Part shown: positions 12,779-24,546 of the stretch, in pieces
Position numbering within the stretch: the first letter of the stretch is position 1
How the letters are laid out: each line of letters starts with the position of its first letter
NCBI RefSeq assembly: GCF_035046485.1
Contig: NC_085138.1
Location: 22,662,800-22,726,799 of the forward strand
DNA length: 64,000 nucleotides
Direction of reading: 5' to 3'
From: Aedes albopictus
Taxonomy: Eukaryota > Arthropoda > Insecta > Diptera > Culicidae
Position numbers and translations under genes: made by a program
The notes under the pieces: model-generated
Told to the model about the DNA's origin: nothing
The model's input: only the letters and a program-made list of their open reading frames with translations
The model's database searches: none

Positions 12779-15375
12779 CTTTAAGGAACTCCTCCAGGAA
12801 ATAATTCAGTACTTCCTCCAGGAACTGTTTAGGAATTGCCTAAGGAATTCATTCTCTTCTAAGGATTCCTCCAGAATTTCTCCAAGAATTCCATCTGCGA
12901 TTTCTTCAGGAATTATTCCTGGTATTTCTCTACGAAGAGATTCATCCACAAATTTCTTCAGGAATTCTTCTAAGATTTTTCCCAGGGATTCCTCTGGGAA
13001 TTCCTGCAGGGGTTTCTCTAAAAATTCCTCCAGGATTTTATCTAGCGATTCCTCGAAAAACTCCGCCAGAAAATCTTCTAGAGATTTCTTCAGGAGTTCC
13101 TCTGGAAATTCCTTCAGGCATTCTTCTAGGACATTCTCCAGCGATCCATCCAAGAATTCCTACAAGATTTTTTTTTCAGAGATTCCTCCAAGAAATCCTC
13201 CTGGTTTTCCTCAATGCATTCCTTCAGGACTTTCTCCAGGCATTCCTCCAGAGATTCCTCTAGTAATTGCTTCCGGGATTCTCCCGAGAATTCCACCAGG
13301 AATTAATACAGAAATTCATCCAGAAAATCTTCAAGGGATTCCTCCAGGGATTTTTTTTCAGAGACTGCTACATGAATTCATCCAAAGATTTCTCCAGGAA
13401 TTACTTCAGGAAATCCTCCAAGAATTCCACCAGGAGTTCTCCTAGGCATTCTTCCAGAAAATTTTCCAGGGATTCCTCCTTGGATTCTTGCAGAGATTTA
13501 TCCAGAATTTTTTTCAGCGATTCCTCCAGTTTCCCTCAGAAATTCATCTAGTACTTGTTGCAAGAATTTCTTCAAAGATTCTTCCAAAAATTTCAACAAA
13601 GATTCCGGCAGCGATTCTCAAAGAAAAACCTCCAGGAATTCCTCCAGGTATTCCTCCAGGATTTCATACAGGAATTTTTCCAGGAACTCCTCCAGGAAAT
13701 TCTCCTGGAATTACCCCAAGAATTTCTTCTGGAATTCGTCCAGTAATTTCTCAATGAATTGATCCAGGAATTGCTTCTGGACATCCTTCAGAAATCATGT
13801 CAGCAATTTTTTTAAGGATTTTTTTTAGAAATTCTTCTGAATCGATTCAGGGATTCCTCCAGAGATTTCTCCGTGAATTTCCCCAGGATTTTTCCAGAAG
13901 TTCCTCCAAGGATTTTTCCAGTAAATCCTCTAGGGGTTCCTTCAGAAATTCTTCCAGGAAAATCCAGAAATCCAGAAATGCCTTCAGTTTTTGTTCAGGG
14001 TTTCCTCCAGGTATTCCTCCAGGAATTTATCTAGAGATTCCTCCAGGAATACCACGGGAATACCTCTAGGAATTCTTCTAGGCATTCCACCAGGATTTTA
14101 TCCATGAATTTCTCCAGGAACTCCTCCAGAAATTCCTCCCATGAATTTCTCCAGAGATTCCTGCATGATTTTTCCAGGGATTTTCCCATGGATTCCTCCA
14201 GGAAGTTCTTCGAAGATTCCTCCAGGAAATCCTCCAAAAGCTCCTCCAAGGATTCTTCCAGGAAATCCGCTAAGGATTTCTTCAGAAATTCTTCCAAGTG
14301 GTGAAATTCCTGGAACACCTTCAGAAATTTTTCAAGGATTCCCCCAGATATTTCTCCAGGGATTTCTCTACAAATTTCTTCGAGGATTTCCGCTGGGATT
14401 TCTCCAGAAATTCCATCGAGGATTTCTCCAGGAATTCCTACAGAAATTCCACTTCAGAAATTTCCTAAGGGATTTTTCAGATGTAGAAATCTCCCAGAAT
14501 TTCTCTGGAGATTCTTCTAGAAATTCATCCAGTAATTCTTCCAAGAATTTCTCTAGAGATTCCTCCAGCAATTCCCACAGGAATACCTTTAGGAATTACC
14601 CCAGGATTTTTTTCAGGAATTTCTCCAGGAAATTCTCTAGGAATTGCTCCTGAACATCCTTCAGAAATTATGTCAGCAATTTCTCCAGGAATTGCTTTAG
14701 AAAACCCTTAAGGTATTTCTTCAGAGATTCTTTAAGGAAACTCTCCATGAATACTATCAGGATTTTTTCAGGGATTTCTCCAGACATTCCTTCGGAAATT
14801 CCTTCATAGATTCGCCCAGGAATTGCTTCAGGGGTTCCTCCAGGTAATTATCCTCCAAGGAATCCTCCAGAAATTCCTCCAAGGGTTCTTCTAGAAAATG
14901 CTCCTAAAATTTCCCAAGGGATATTTTCAGAAATTTCTCCAGCAATTTCTCCCAGAATTCCAGGGATTGCTCCAAGAATTCATCCAAGAAATTTCTCCAG
15001 GATTTCCTGTTGGGTCTTATTCAACAATTCTTCCTAGAGTTACGTCTGGAATTTGTTCAGAAGTTTCTCCAGGACTATCTCTAGAGATTTTCCAAGGAAT
15101 TTGCTTCAGGGACTTCTCCAAGAACTCCCCCAAGGATTCCTTCTGAAATTTCTCTATGATTTCCTCTAAGAATTCTAGGAAGATTGCTTCTGATTTTTTT
15201 CTAGGGATTCCTCCTAGAATTCCTCCAGGAATTTCTCCAGAACTTCCTCCAAGGAATCCTTCTGAAATTTATCTAGAATTAGGAGATCTCTTCAGATATT
15301 TCTCTAGGTATTCGTCCCACAATTCATACAGGAATTCCTCTAGGTATACTTTCAGAAATTGCTCACCGCTATCAG
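12779..15375. repeat. GGAATTCC-type array, pyrimidine-rich on +, second half
   Basis: About 2.6 kb of diverged 12-bp units (AGGAATTCCTCC, AGAAATTCCTCC, AGGGATTTCTCC). Both strands carry many overlapping open frames rich in Ser/Arg/Asn or Leu/Glu/Phe. Their composition follows the repeat and they lack domains, so none is called. Confidence 0.9.
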
Positions 15376-15594
15376 CACCATGTTGATTTATGTAAATCAG
15401 GCGAATTTTTTTAATGTATTGTATAAAATACAACAGCGTGACTGCTGAAGGATTAAATAACGCTTTTAGAATATAATGTTATTACATTCAATTTCATCGT
15501 ATTGCGTATGAATATGGAAGCTAGTATAGGCACAAATGTGCTAAGGGTGCTTGCCCCCCCTGACCGAAAAGCTGGCTACGCCCTTGGTGGATTA

Positions 15595-16530
15595 TGTATC
15601 ACTTCTTAACGTAGTGGCAAAAGCTATTATCACAGGTGTATACCTGAAGCTATGGTCTCAGGAATAGTGTTGTTGATCTGGAATATCTCAAAACTATTTT
15701 GAAATGACTCATGATATGCCAGGGGAATAACAGATTACAGTCTAAAGTTCATTGTGAGAATACCTACTGTTACTATCAAGAGCTTAACTTCAGGATAGTT
15801 TGGACGACCCTCAATGTCCCAAAGGTTCGTAATAATGTATAATACTGCCCATGATCGCATAGTTGACGTAACCACCATTGGCAATGTCAGCATTCACGAG
15901 TGAATTGACATTTGAGATTTCAAGAGCTTCACGGATCTCTGCAGATTATGCTATGCTATTTTTTATGGTGAAAACACATATTTTTTTATTGTAGATTTGC
16001 AGGACTTCATTAAAGAACAGTTTGGACGACCCTGAATGTCCCAAAGGTTTATAATAAAAAAAAGTAGACTTAAAATTGCTTCAGTAACTGCGGTTGATTA
16101 TGCAACGTTACACAGTGCAACAGATATGGCTACTGTTACGAGTGTGGACCTGAAGTTCTGAACTCCAAGGTAGTTTGGCTGACCTGGAATATCCCTATAG
16201 TGTCTCGAAATGACATTTGACATTTCAAGAGCTCCACAGATCCCAGCAGACTATGCAATGCTATTATTTATGGCGAAAACATTCATTCTTGTAGATTTGA
16301 AGGACTTCATTACACGACAGTTTGGACGACCCTGAATGTGCCAAAGGTTTTTAATTATATCCAAAAACTTCAGATCAGTCCAGTAACCGCGGTTGATTAT
16401 GCAACGTTACTCAGTATAACAAATATGGCTACTGTTACGAGTGTAGACCTAAACTTCTGAACTCCAAGGTAGTTTGGTTGTCTTGGAATATCCCTTTAAT
16501 TATTTCGTTTCTCCAAACTTCATGGTGTTC
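15595..16530. repeat. ~300-bp tandem repeat, about 2.7 diverged copies
   Basis: The phrase AGTTTGGACGACCCT occurs at about 15799, 16020 and 16319. Phrases like GCGGTTGATTATGCAACGTTA and GTTCTGAACTCCAAGGTAGT recur at the same offsets, giving a unit of about 300 bp. The same unit is found at 62250-62489 and 63511-64000. No coding potential seen. Confidence 0.7.
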
Positions 16531-17300
16531 AAAATATTCTAGGTTGTCAATAAAGTCTCAAATACCAATGATTCCATTTTTTCCTTAATGAAGGACTCAA
16601 ATTGCAACAAGTTTGCCGCAGACAGTAATCTGTTTTATCGAATGTGTGAATTTATACAGCCGTTTCTATGTTGGGGTCATACAAGACCCCTACTGCTCCA
16701 AAGGGTTAAGGTCTTCCTACAGGATGTTTTTTTTTGTTTTCAAAAAATAAGAATCTGTAGAGAAATTCCTGCCTATATCATCCAAAGTAATTATGCAAGA
16801 ATCTCGTGAGAAATTCCTGGACACATTCGTACGGGAATTTTCGATGGAATCTCAAGAGCAGTTCAAGAGTAAATATCTGGTGGACTTTCTGAAGAAATAC
16901 CGGAACGGAATTGGAAGAACTTATGAAAGAGTTTTTAAAAATAATTACTAAAAAAAATCCTAAAAAGATTTTCCAAATTTCTGGGGAAATTTCCATTTTT
17001 TTAACGAATTCCTTGAACAATTGTCATGGGCCAGGACCTGTGGTGCAAGCGGGGAAATTTCTTGATTACTAAAGATTTGCCATCCTTTCAAAAATTTCTG
17101 GAGGAACTTTTGTTTTTTTTAAGAATCGCTTAAAGTATTTCCGAAAGAACCCGTTGTCGGTTGATAGTTTACACTTTCCACAGAACCACACTGGACGAAA
17201 AATCTGTGAAATTCAAGTCTCAGAAGAAGGTCCCAAACGAACCGAAACGTCGGACAAGATAAAATAGCAATACTTTTTTTTTATTTTTGTCAAAACTCCA
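16531..17300. other. spacer with a short array piece
   Basis: No gene recognised. About 16745-17040 is a degraded GGAATTCC-type stretch reading purine-rich on +. 17041-17300 is plain AT-rich sequence; CGAAACGTCGGACAAG at 17247 resembles a phrase (CGAAACGTCGGGC) at 58019. Confidence 0.5.
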
Positions 17301-18370
17301 AACAGAGATTTCCTCTGGTGCTCCTTTTGGGATCTCTCTAGAAGTTCCTTCAGGGATCACGTCAGGAGTTCTATCAAGGGTTCCTTCTGGGATCGCTCCT
17401 CGAATTTCTTCAAGGACCCCTCCTGGAATTCTTTCAGGGATTACCCAAGAAACTCATTCAGTAATTTCTACAGGAGTTTCTTCAAGGATTCCTCCTGGAA
17501 TTCTACCAGAAAATTCTCCTGGAGCTCCTGGGATCCCTGCTGTGATTTATTCGCAGATCCTTAATATGATTCCTTCGGGGAGTTATTTCGTGGATTTCTC
17601 CAGGAGTTTCTTCAGGTATTGTTTGGGAAGTTCCTTCAAGGATTGATTCAGGAATTCTTTCGAGAATTCCTGTAGTATTGCTCCAGTAATATCCTTCAGT
17701 AATCTCTCCAGGAGTTGCTTCAGGGATCTCACCAGTAGTTCCAGGAGAATTCAGGGATGCCTCTAAGTGTTTTATCAGGAATACCTTTAGGATTTCTCCC
17801 AGCTATTCCATAAGGACTTCCCTCAGATGTTCTTTCAGAATTTCCTTTAGAGATTCTTTCAGAAAGATTCGGGGAAGCCTCCGGAGGTCCTTCAGGAATT
17901 TCTCCACAAGTTTCTTCCACAGGAGTTCCTCCAGGAATTAATCTAGGAGTTCCTCCAGGGATTCCCTCAGTTCTGCTACAGAATTTTTCTACAAGTTTCT
18001 TCAAAGATTAGTAAAGAAACTCCTTAAGAGATTACTTTAGGTATTTCTGGGATTCGTGCAGATGCTTCTTTTCTGAGATTCCTCCTGAATTTCTTCAGGG
18101 ACTGCTCCAGAAGCTCCATCAGAGATCTCTCCAGGAGTTCCTTTAGGGATCTCTCCTGGATATTCTTCAGAGATTCTTACGGGAGGATTCAAGGTTATCT
18201 CCAGGAGAATTTAGGGATTATGCCAGAAGTTTCTTCGGGGTTCCTGTAGAATTTAAAAAAATACACGGACACGTTCACTTCTTCCACTCACCAGTTCTTT
18301 TAGGGATTCTTCCAGAGATCGCTCCTGGAGTCCTTTCAGATATTTTCGAGGAACATTCACGGATGAGCGA
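17300..18370. repeat. GGAATTCC-type array, pyrimidine-rich on +
   Basis: Diverged 12-bp units (AGGAGTTCCTTC, AGGGATTCCTCC). It stops just before the long-TIR element at 18429 and the same type resumes at 20690, so the two were probably continuous. Confidence 0.82.
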
Positions 18371-18428
18371 TTCCAAGCAACAGCATCAAAATTAAGGAAA
18401 ATTTTTAATTCATGATTTTCTATTGAAC

Positions 18429-20644
18429 TGAAACTTTGCACAGTTTTTCAGTTCCATCTAAATCGCCATTTTTCGATATCAAATTTTTATTTAGAGCCAC
18501 GACTAACTTTTCAAAAGGGTGTATGTGAAAATGGTTCAAAAATATTCAAAAATATGCACAGCAAAAACGGATTGTTCGATTGTTATGAATTTTTCAGCAA
18601 AGTTAGATAGCTAAATGGTGATTTCTAAGAAAATATACACTGTGAAAAAAAATCTATTTTATCATTGAAAAACATCATTTTTGTCACAAAAACTCAAATA
18701 TCTCAAAACCCTATCTTTTTACCAACTTGAATTTTTTAGGGAAAACGGTCCATTGTATTAGCAATCTACCATAAAAATTTGGTGATGGTAAACTAATAAA
18801 CAAAAAAGTTATAACATTTCAAAAATTTCACAATTTTTACATTTAGTAAAAAAAATTTTTCTGTGTAAATTATTTCGGCCGGGAATCGCGATTTGATGCT
18901 GATTTTATTGTTCAGCAAAGTTAGATAACTAAATCGCGATTCCTAAGAAAATATACACTGTGAAAAAAATCTTTTTTAACATTAAAAAATATCATTTTTG
19001 TCACAAAAACTCAAATATCTCAAAACCCTATCTTTTTACCAACGTAATTTTTTAGAGAAAACGGTCCATTGTATTAGCAATCTACCATGAAAATAAACAA
19101 AAAAGTTATGACAATTCAAACATTTCACAATTTTCACATTTAGTAATAATTTTTTTTAGTGTAAATTATTTCGGCCGGAAATTGAAGTTTGATGCTGATT
19201 TTATTGTTAATGGCCTTGCGTGAGTAAAACAAGTTGTTTTTATTATATTTTATATATACATATAATATAATATACTATGTACCGTAATGTTCCGATTTTA
19301 TCACGCCCTCCGCGCATTAGTCGTTTATTCATTAATTTGCTGTTACATTTGAGGACAAGTGTTTTCCCTCTTCTTCAAGATGAATGTTGAAAGCGTGTTT
19401 TGCAACGTTAAAAATATTGAAATGGGTATAGATGTTGAAGAATATTACAGGGCATTTTTGAAAAGGGGCGTAATTAAATTGTTTAAACAGATGTCGCTGA
19501 TGGCAATTTCTCAGTTGTTGTCGTTTTCGAACTTCCTGCGCCCTGCTTTACCGATGATATACAGATGGCTCGTTTGTCAAATTCTAGACGGCAGGACGTG
19601 CAAATGCGTAATTTTGTACACAATGTGGACATTTGGGCATAACCAGTCTCTTTCAGTTTATCTATGGTGCTTTCGGTGAGATTTTGTAACTCTTTTGAAC
19701 ATTTTTTTTTCATCAAACGGTCTACAAGAGAGCGTTGAGTTGAAGACCTTAGAGAAAGCGACTGTTCATCTTGTTCGTTAGATTATAATAAACAAAATCA
19801 CTTATTAATTTTAACTTACTTGTTTGGTGTTGGTGGCTGAAGAAAAAAAAATACTATACAATTTTTAATATTCATAGCGGTAGTATTTTTTTGTTTTTTT
19901 CGTGAGCATTGTCAGGTATGTATACAGACAAACAAACGTAACACTGGCGAAATTTTCATTGACCACGCCTTCAACGATCATTTTGAATCTTGGTTGTGGC
20001 TTTCATAACAAGAAGGGCGCCCATCGTTTTTCTTTGCGTTTGACGTTTCACACTAGCGCCTTCTGATGACGATATTGCACAACGCAGTGTTTCGTGAAAC
20101 ATTTCCACCAGGTGGTGATAGTGTGAACTGGGCGATGAATTTTCACTAAAATTGTTCTAGGCGTTTCGTCTGTTTGTCTGTGGTATGTACCTCTTATGCA
20201 TTTGTTGTTGTTGAAGTTACTCGCATTCTTCCGATCATAAAGTCTGTTCTCTACACACTTAATTTTGATTACCGAGTTCGGTAATTTTTTGACGAGATTA
20301 AAACTGCTGAGCACCGAACTCGTTCAGCAAAAATGCATTGTTTACCTTTTCCATACGATTTTGACAGTTGTTTTACTGAGCCTCAGTAAAATATGATATT
20401 TTTTCAAAGTAGAAAAATAATTTTTTTACAGTGTATATTTTCTAAGGAATCATCATTTAGTTATCTAACTTTGCTGAAAAATTTATAACAATCGAACAAT
20501 CCGTTTTTGCTGTACAGCTTTTAGAATATTTTAGAACTATTTTCGCATACACCCTTTTGAAAAGTTAGTCGTGAGTGAATATGAAGGTTTAATATAAAAA
20601 AATGGCGATTTATATGAAATTGAAAAACTGTGCAAAGTTTCAGA
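18429..20644. mobile_element. 2.2-kb foldback element with ~230-bp inverted ends
   Basis: Left arm 18429 to ~18655 and right arm ~20418-20644 are inverted copies, about 85% alike by eye; both begin CTGAAACTTTGCACAGTTTT when read inward. Just inside the left end two ~319-bp direct repeats (from ~18590 and ~18909) carry AGCAAAGTTAGATA and ATATACACTGTG. No convincing target duplication and no transposase were found. The minus-strand frame 19483-19716 has two CxxC pairs but I cannot assign it. Confidence 0.6.
19923..20181. mobile_element. 259-bp MITE of the ACAGACAAAC family, TSD GGTATGTA
   Basis: Ends TACAGACAAACAAACG and CGTCTGTTTGTCTGT are inverted repeats, flanked by GGTATGTA at 19915-19922 and 20182-20189. 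The 8-bp duplication suggests a hAT-type MITE. A second family member is at 27293-27633. Confidence 0.7.
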
Positions 20645-20689
20645 TATTTTCGAAATGGTCGCTCAGGATCGACTGACATGACTCCGTGG

Positions 20690-21690
20690 AATTCCTCGGA
20701 TGCCTTCTGGTGTTACATAAGAGATTTCTCCAGAAGTTCCTTCAGAAGTTTCTTAAGGGATTGTTGTAGCAGTTCTTTCAAGAATTTGCTTAGGACTATA
20801 ATCAGGCATATCTCGAGGATTTCGTCAAAAGATCTCCCATAGAGTGCCTACCAGAATTCCTCTTTTATTTCTTTCAGAAAATCCGCCAGGATTCCTACTG
20901 AAATCCTTTCAAGGATTCTTCTTGAAAATCCTCCGAGGACTCCGCCTGGAAATCATTCAGAGATTCCTCCTAGAATTCCTGCAGGGATTGCTCCTGAACT
21001 TACTTCGCGGAAACGTTCTGGACTGCCTTCGGGAATTCCTCCTGGAATTCCTCCTAGAATTCTTTCGTGGATTCTTCTTGGAATTCCTTCGAGGATTTCT
21101 CCTGGAATTCCTTCGGGGGTTCCTCCTGTGATTCTTTCGGGAATTCCTCCTACAATTCTTTCGTAGATTCTTCCTAGAATTCCTTCACGGATTGCTCTTA
21201 GAATTCCTTCTAAGTTTCCTTCGTTCGGGGATTCTTCCTAGAATTCCTTTGAGGATTCCTCCTGGAATTTCTTCGGGGATTCCTCCTAGAATTCCTGGAT
21301 ATCCTTCGATGATTCGTTCTAGAAATCCGTTTGAGATTCCTCCTGGAATTCCTTTATTAATTCCCGCTGGAGTTGTTTTGGGGTATCTGCTGGAATCATT
21401 TCGGGGATTCCTCCTGGATTTCTTTCGAGGATTCTTCCTGGAATTTCTTCGGGGATACCACCTACTTTTCCCTCGGGGATTCTTTCTGGAATTCCTCTAA
21501 AATTTCAATCAGGGATTTCATCAAAAGTTTCTGCAGGAATCTCTCTAAGAGCGATTCTTGAACCACCAATGATTCCTACAGCAGTTCTTTCAGGGCTTCG
21601 TATAGCAGTTCCCGCAGAAGTTAGAATAGGAGTTCCTTCAGGGATTCTTCCATGAGTTAGTTCAGAGATTGCTAGAGGAGTTTCCGCTGA
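20690..21690. repeat. GGAATTCC-type array, pyrimidine-rich on +
   Basis: Units such as GGAATTCCTCCTAGAATTCC and GGGGATTCCTCC. It lies directly upstream of the ZIP exon, probably inside the preceding intron. The open frames at 20844-21131 and 21192-21500 are array translations. Confidence 0.85.
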
Positions 21691-21848
21691 AAACCTCTAC
21701 TACATATTAATAAAAAAAAACCTTACATTATAGTTTACTGCTTTTCCGATAAAAGATTTTTGCTTCCCGATATTTTTTTTGTTGTTAAATTTTCGAATAC
21801 CTACTAAAACATTGAATACCTTATCAGAACCTTCTATTTCCATTCCAG

Positions 21849-22464
21849 TGACAGCACGATCCAAATCCCACAACGATCGTCGGACTTCGAAGCACCCGGG
21901 AGCAGTCAAGCCCTCGGAATGTCCTGTCAGTCCGATTCCACCGAAAGCATCCCCAGGGCCGTCATCATAACCGGGGACATGTCCGAACCGGTGACCGGGG
22001 TATTCAGCTTACTGCTAGCCCTGGTAGTGCACTCATTACTCGAGGGACTCGCCATCGGCGTGCAGAGTACGGCCCCGGCTGTCCTACTACTGCTGGGTGC
22101 CGTCAGTGCCCACAAGTACGTGGTCGGATTCTGCCTGGGCGTGGAAATCTGCTCCCATGGCAGCCGGCACCGGTGTTCGCACATTCTGCAGATCCTAACC
22201 TTTGCGGTGGGCTCGGTGGCCGGCATCGGCGTCGGGATGATCCTGGACGACATTGGACAGACGTTCAACGAGTTGGTGATACCGGTTCTGCAAGGAGTGG
22301 CCGGTGGCACTCTGCTATACGTGACCGTCAGCGAGGTGCTTCCTCGGGAGCGAAGCAAGCGCGCCGCAATGCGGTTGCGCCATGTCGGCCTTCTGCAGCT
22401 GATTGCAGTGATACTAGGTTTTACCGTTATGTCTATTTTAAGTCTAATCATAACCGAGAATTAG
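21849..22464 (+). CDS. ZIP (SLC39) zinc transporter, last exon, partial
   Basis: A splice acceptor, CTATTTCCATTCCAG, ends at 21848; the exon enters with one base completing a codon and stays open to TAG at 22462-22464 (204 codons). Family features: a membrane helix with the zinc-binding HSLLEGLAIG (exon residues ~61-70), the following helix with HK (88-89) and GVE, and the C-terminal GVAGGTLLYVTVSEVLPRE segment, ending in a hydrophobic helix. These correspond to TM4-TM8 of ZIP1/2/3-type transporters, which move Zn2+ into the cytosol across the plasma membrane or out of vesicles. The exon is markedly more GC-rich than its surroundings, as real coding sequence would be. Upstream exons with TM1-TM3 were not found in the window, so the intron is long and repeat-filled. 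An internal ATG at 21919 is not needed as a start. Confidence 0.85.
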
Positions 22465-22635
22465 CCGAACTGAAATGAGAGGTTCGATTGAAAAGAGATT
22501 TATTTTTTGACAACTATGAAAAAATATTCGCTTTTAAGTAATTGAACATAGAAAAAGATGTAGATACTTATATTTAAGAGTAGTGATGAGGAGCACGTGC
22601 GAGCTAAGCTGTTTGCATGGGTCTAATCGATCATA

Positions 22636-22641
22636 AATAAA
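22636..22641 (+). terminator. poly(A) signal of the ZIP gene
   Basis: AATAAA about 170 bp after the stop codon of the ZIP exon, in an AT-rich 3' UTR. Use as the cleavage signal is inferred from position. Confidence 0.5.
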
Positions 22642-23810
22642 ACGAATCAAGTGAGATGAAGTAACCAAATCGATTAACTTTCTCCTTATCCGAAATTGGT
22701 GCCCTATATTATATGCATACCTTGGGTGTAGGAAAAAGCTGTGCCGACACAGCAATTGGAGTAGCATACGTACGAATAGCCCGAAATGAAACGAATTAAA
22801 TTTATTGAGCGGTATCAATTAAATATGCCCGTTTAATTAAGCATAGGATACTGTGCATATTAAAGTACTTTTTGGTCCATTCTCATGTCGACATTCATTA
22901 CTTATTAAGCAAATATTGTTCCCTACAAGATCCGTATCTGTAATAGCTCTATAGTCTATATGCTGGTGATTTTCTGAGAGTTAGATGGAATTGAGGTTAG
23001 AGCAATTGTAACATTTTTTTTTTCGAAAATTGAAAAGCAGTTTCTTCTTAATCAAAACATAGGTCATGAAAATGTATTTACTGCATGCAATTCTTTATCA
23101 GGAATACAGAGAATACATTTTTATGGTGAAAGCTGCAATTTTATTCGAAAAAACAAAAACTGCTCTTGAATGTTTGATGTTCATGATTGTAACTTAACTT
23201 AGACTGACTGGTTGTTCCCCTGTGATTGATCCGAACAGGTATAAATTGCACTAGATCCAAATGAATGAGGGCAAGGATGCCAATTCCTTACAATCAGTTG
23301 GGAAGGGTAAGGAATGATAGAGTGTGATGATTGTTGTTACTATGGGTCGAGAGCATTGTGCATCTTCACAACCAGCACGAAAATGGTGTTTGTTAGGGGG
23401 GAGGATTGGATATCTGAGAATCACCTTGATGCCAACCATGGATAGGGAATAACAACGATGTTTTCAACGTATAAGACATAATTGAGCAGACAGCACTATT
23501 ATTCCCGAATCCTGACGCTGGAAACCGGCAGAAATACAGTAGTCAACTCTCGCTTAATACACGAATTTAGACAATATCTGTGCCACGGTTATAAATAAAG
23601 TAACAGAATGATAGATTTTTAGTTCTATCCTGAAACAATCGCTTATAAACTCAAGAACGTAGGTACAATAGAAGTATAAAGTTATTCTGTACTGGATAAT
23701 GGAAATTTGAAAAGCTGAGATTCACAACTCCACCCTCAAGCATTGTCTATGAATATCAGCCGTACTTTTTTCTGTCAGCGTACTTTTTTTTCTGTCCAGT
23801 AGAATATAGA
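22642..23810. other. intergenic spacer, nothing recognised
   Basis: AT-rich sequence without domains or clear repeats. A moderately GC-richer piece at 23230-23450 has short open frames but no recognisable product. Confidence 0.5.
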
Positions 23811-24053
23811 ATGAATAAGAGCGATGAAACGCAGCGAAAGTACGAATGTGAGAGAGGAAAGTCGACAAGAGAATGGGTAACTCAAATTCTTAGGTCAAGG
23901 CTAAAAATCGAGTACAGAAGAATAGATGATATCCTACTTTGGAATATCCGCAACGAACCAAGACAAAATGCTGCACTTTGGCTAGCAGTACATTACATGA
24001 GCTGGGTTATAAATCCTGTAAAAAAAGCTAAAAAAAAATCGAAAACAAACTAA
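23811..24053 (+). pseudogene. possible C-terminal fragment of a non-LTR retrotransposon protein
   Basis: An 80-codon open frame, basic and with a Lys-rich tail. The middle (residues ~20-68: REWVTQILRSRL, IDDILLWNIRN, NAALWLAVHYM) resembles the conserved stretch after the reverse-transcriptase domain of LINE ORF2 proteins. No RT domain precedes it and no start context is convincing. The assignment is from pattern only; an unknown small protein is the alternative. Confidence 0.35.
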
Positions 24054-24227
24054 AACTAACACATGTCCGTGACGGACTTCACAATATCGGTTATGTTAAT
24101 TCTTAATTGTTTGAATGGATATGGTTCTTTTGAGAACTGTATTCATGCCCTGCCATCAAAACGACGGAAAATCACAAATAGAACTTTTTTAAGCAATAGA
24201 AGCCCGTCCAAACAATGAAGATTTCCC

Positions 24228-24546
24228 AGAACAAATCATCGCCTACAACGCCTGCTCCTGTCAGGGCCTTTGTGGTCCCATGGCTTGTGTCCTGGTTCCA
24301 GACTTGGTGTAGCTCTGGGGGCATATCGTCCACCATGAGCTACCCTACTATAACGGAGTTGTTAGCGTCCGCCACAGGTAGCTGTACCAAGGTCACCTGG
24401 ATTCCTGCTGGGCCTTTCAGTAGCCGGACGGCTGCGGTGGTCACCTGTTGCCGTGTCGAGCTCTTCTGCGTCAGTGATTTCGTCTAGGGTTCTCACTTCG
24501 AAACCCTCGCCAAAGATCTCTTCCGCCAGACACTTGTAGGTGCTTT
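24228..24546 (-). pseudogene. degenerate non-LTR retrotransposon ORF1 (gag-like) fragment
   Basis: Read on the minus strand, one frame gives KSTYKCLAEEIFGEGFEV... and, after a frame change, AAVRLLKGPAGIQVTLVQLP followed by VADANN. This looks like the region upstream of the zinc knuckles in ORF1 of R1/LOA/Jockey-type LINEs. Frameshift and stop codons make it a fossil. It is bounded by array sequence at ~24540. Confidence 0.45.

Larger units (their letters stand above)
9592..15586. mobile_element. 6-kb non-autonomous hAT-type element carrying an array
   Basis: The left end CATGGGCGCAGCCAG (9592) and right end CTGGCTACGCCCTTG (to 15586) are inverted repeats. Flanking GTGGATTA at 9584-9591 and 15587-15594 is a perfect 8-bp target duplication, the hAT hallmark. 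G/C-rich runs lie just inside both ends. The interior has no transposase: it holds a 224-bp MITE, about 3.9 kb of GGAATTCC array and a second, nested hAT-type element. Confidence 0.75.

Noticed and set aside
12806..13153. Long Leu/Glu/Phe-rich open frames in array regions (also 5717-6174, 14031-14318, 35799-36149 and others)
   Set aside because: They are translations of the degenerate GGAATTCC repeat. They occur on both strands and several frames, have no domains and change with each indel.
14141..14653. 170-codon plus-strand open frame
   Set aside because: Entirely within the array; its Pro/Gly/Ser/Arg pattern follows the 12-bp unit.
19483..19716. Small CxxC zinc protein on the minus strand
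   Set aside because: Lies inside the foldback element, overlaps a plus-strand frame, and no family is recognisable.
21927..22451. 174-codon minus-strand frame
   Set aside because: Shadow of the ZIP exon on the opposite strand, lacking any domain.
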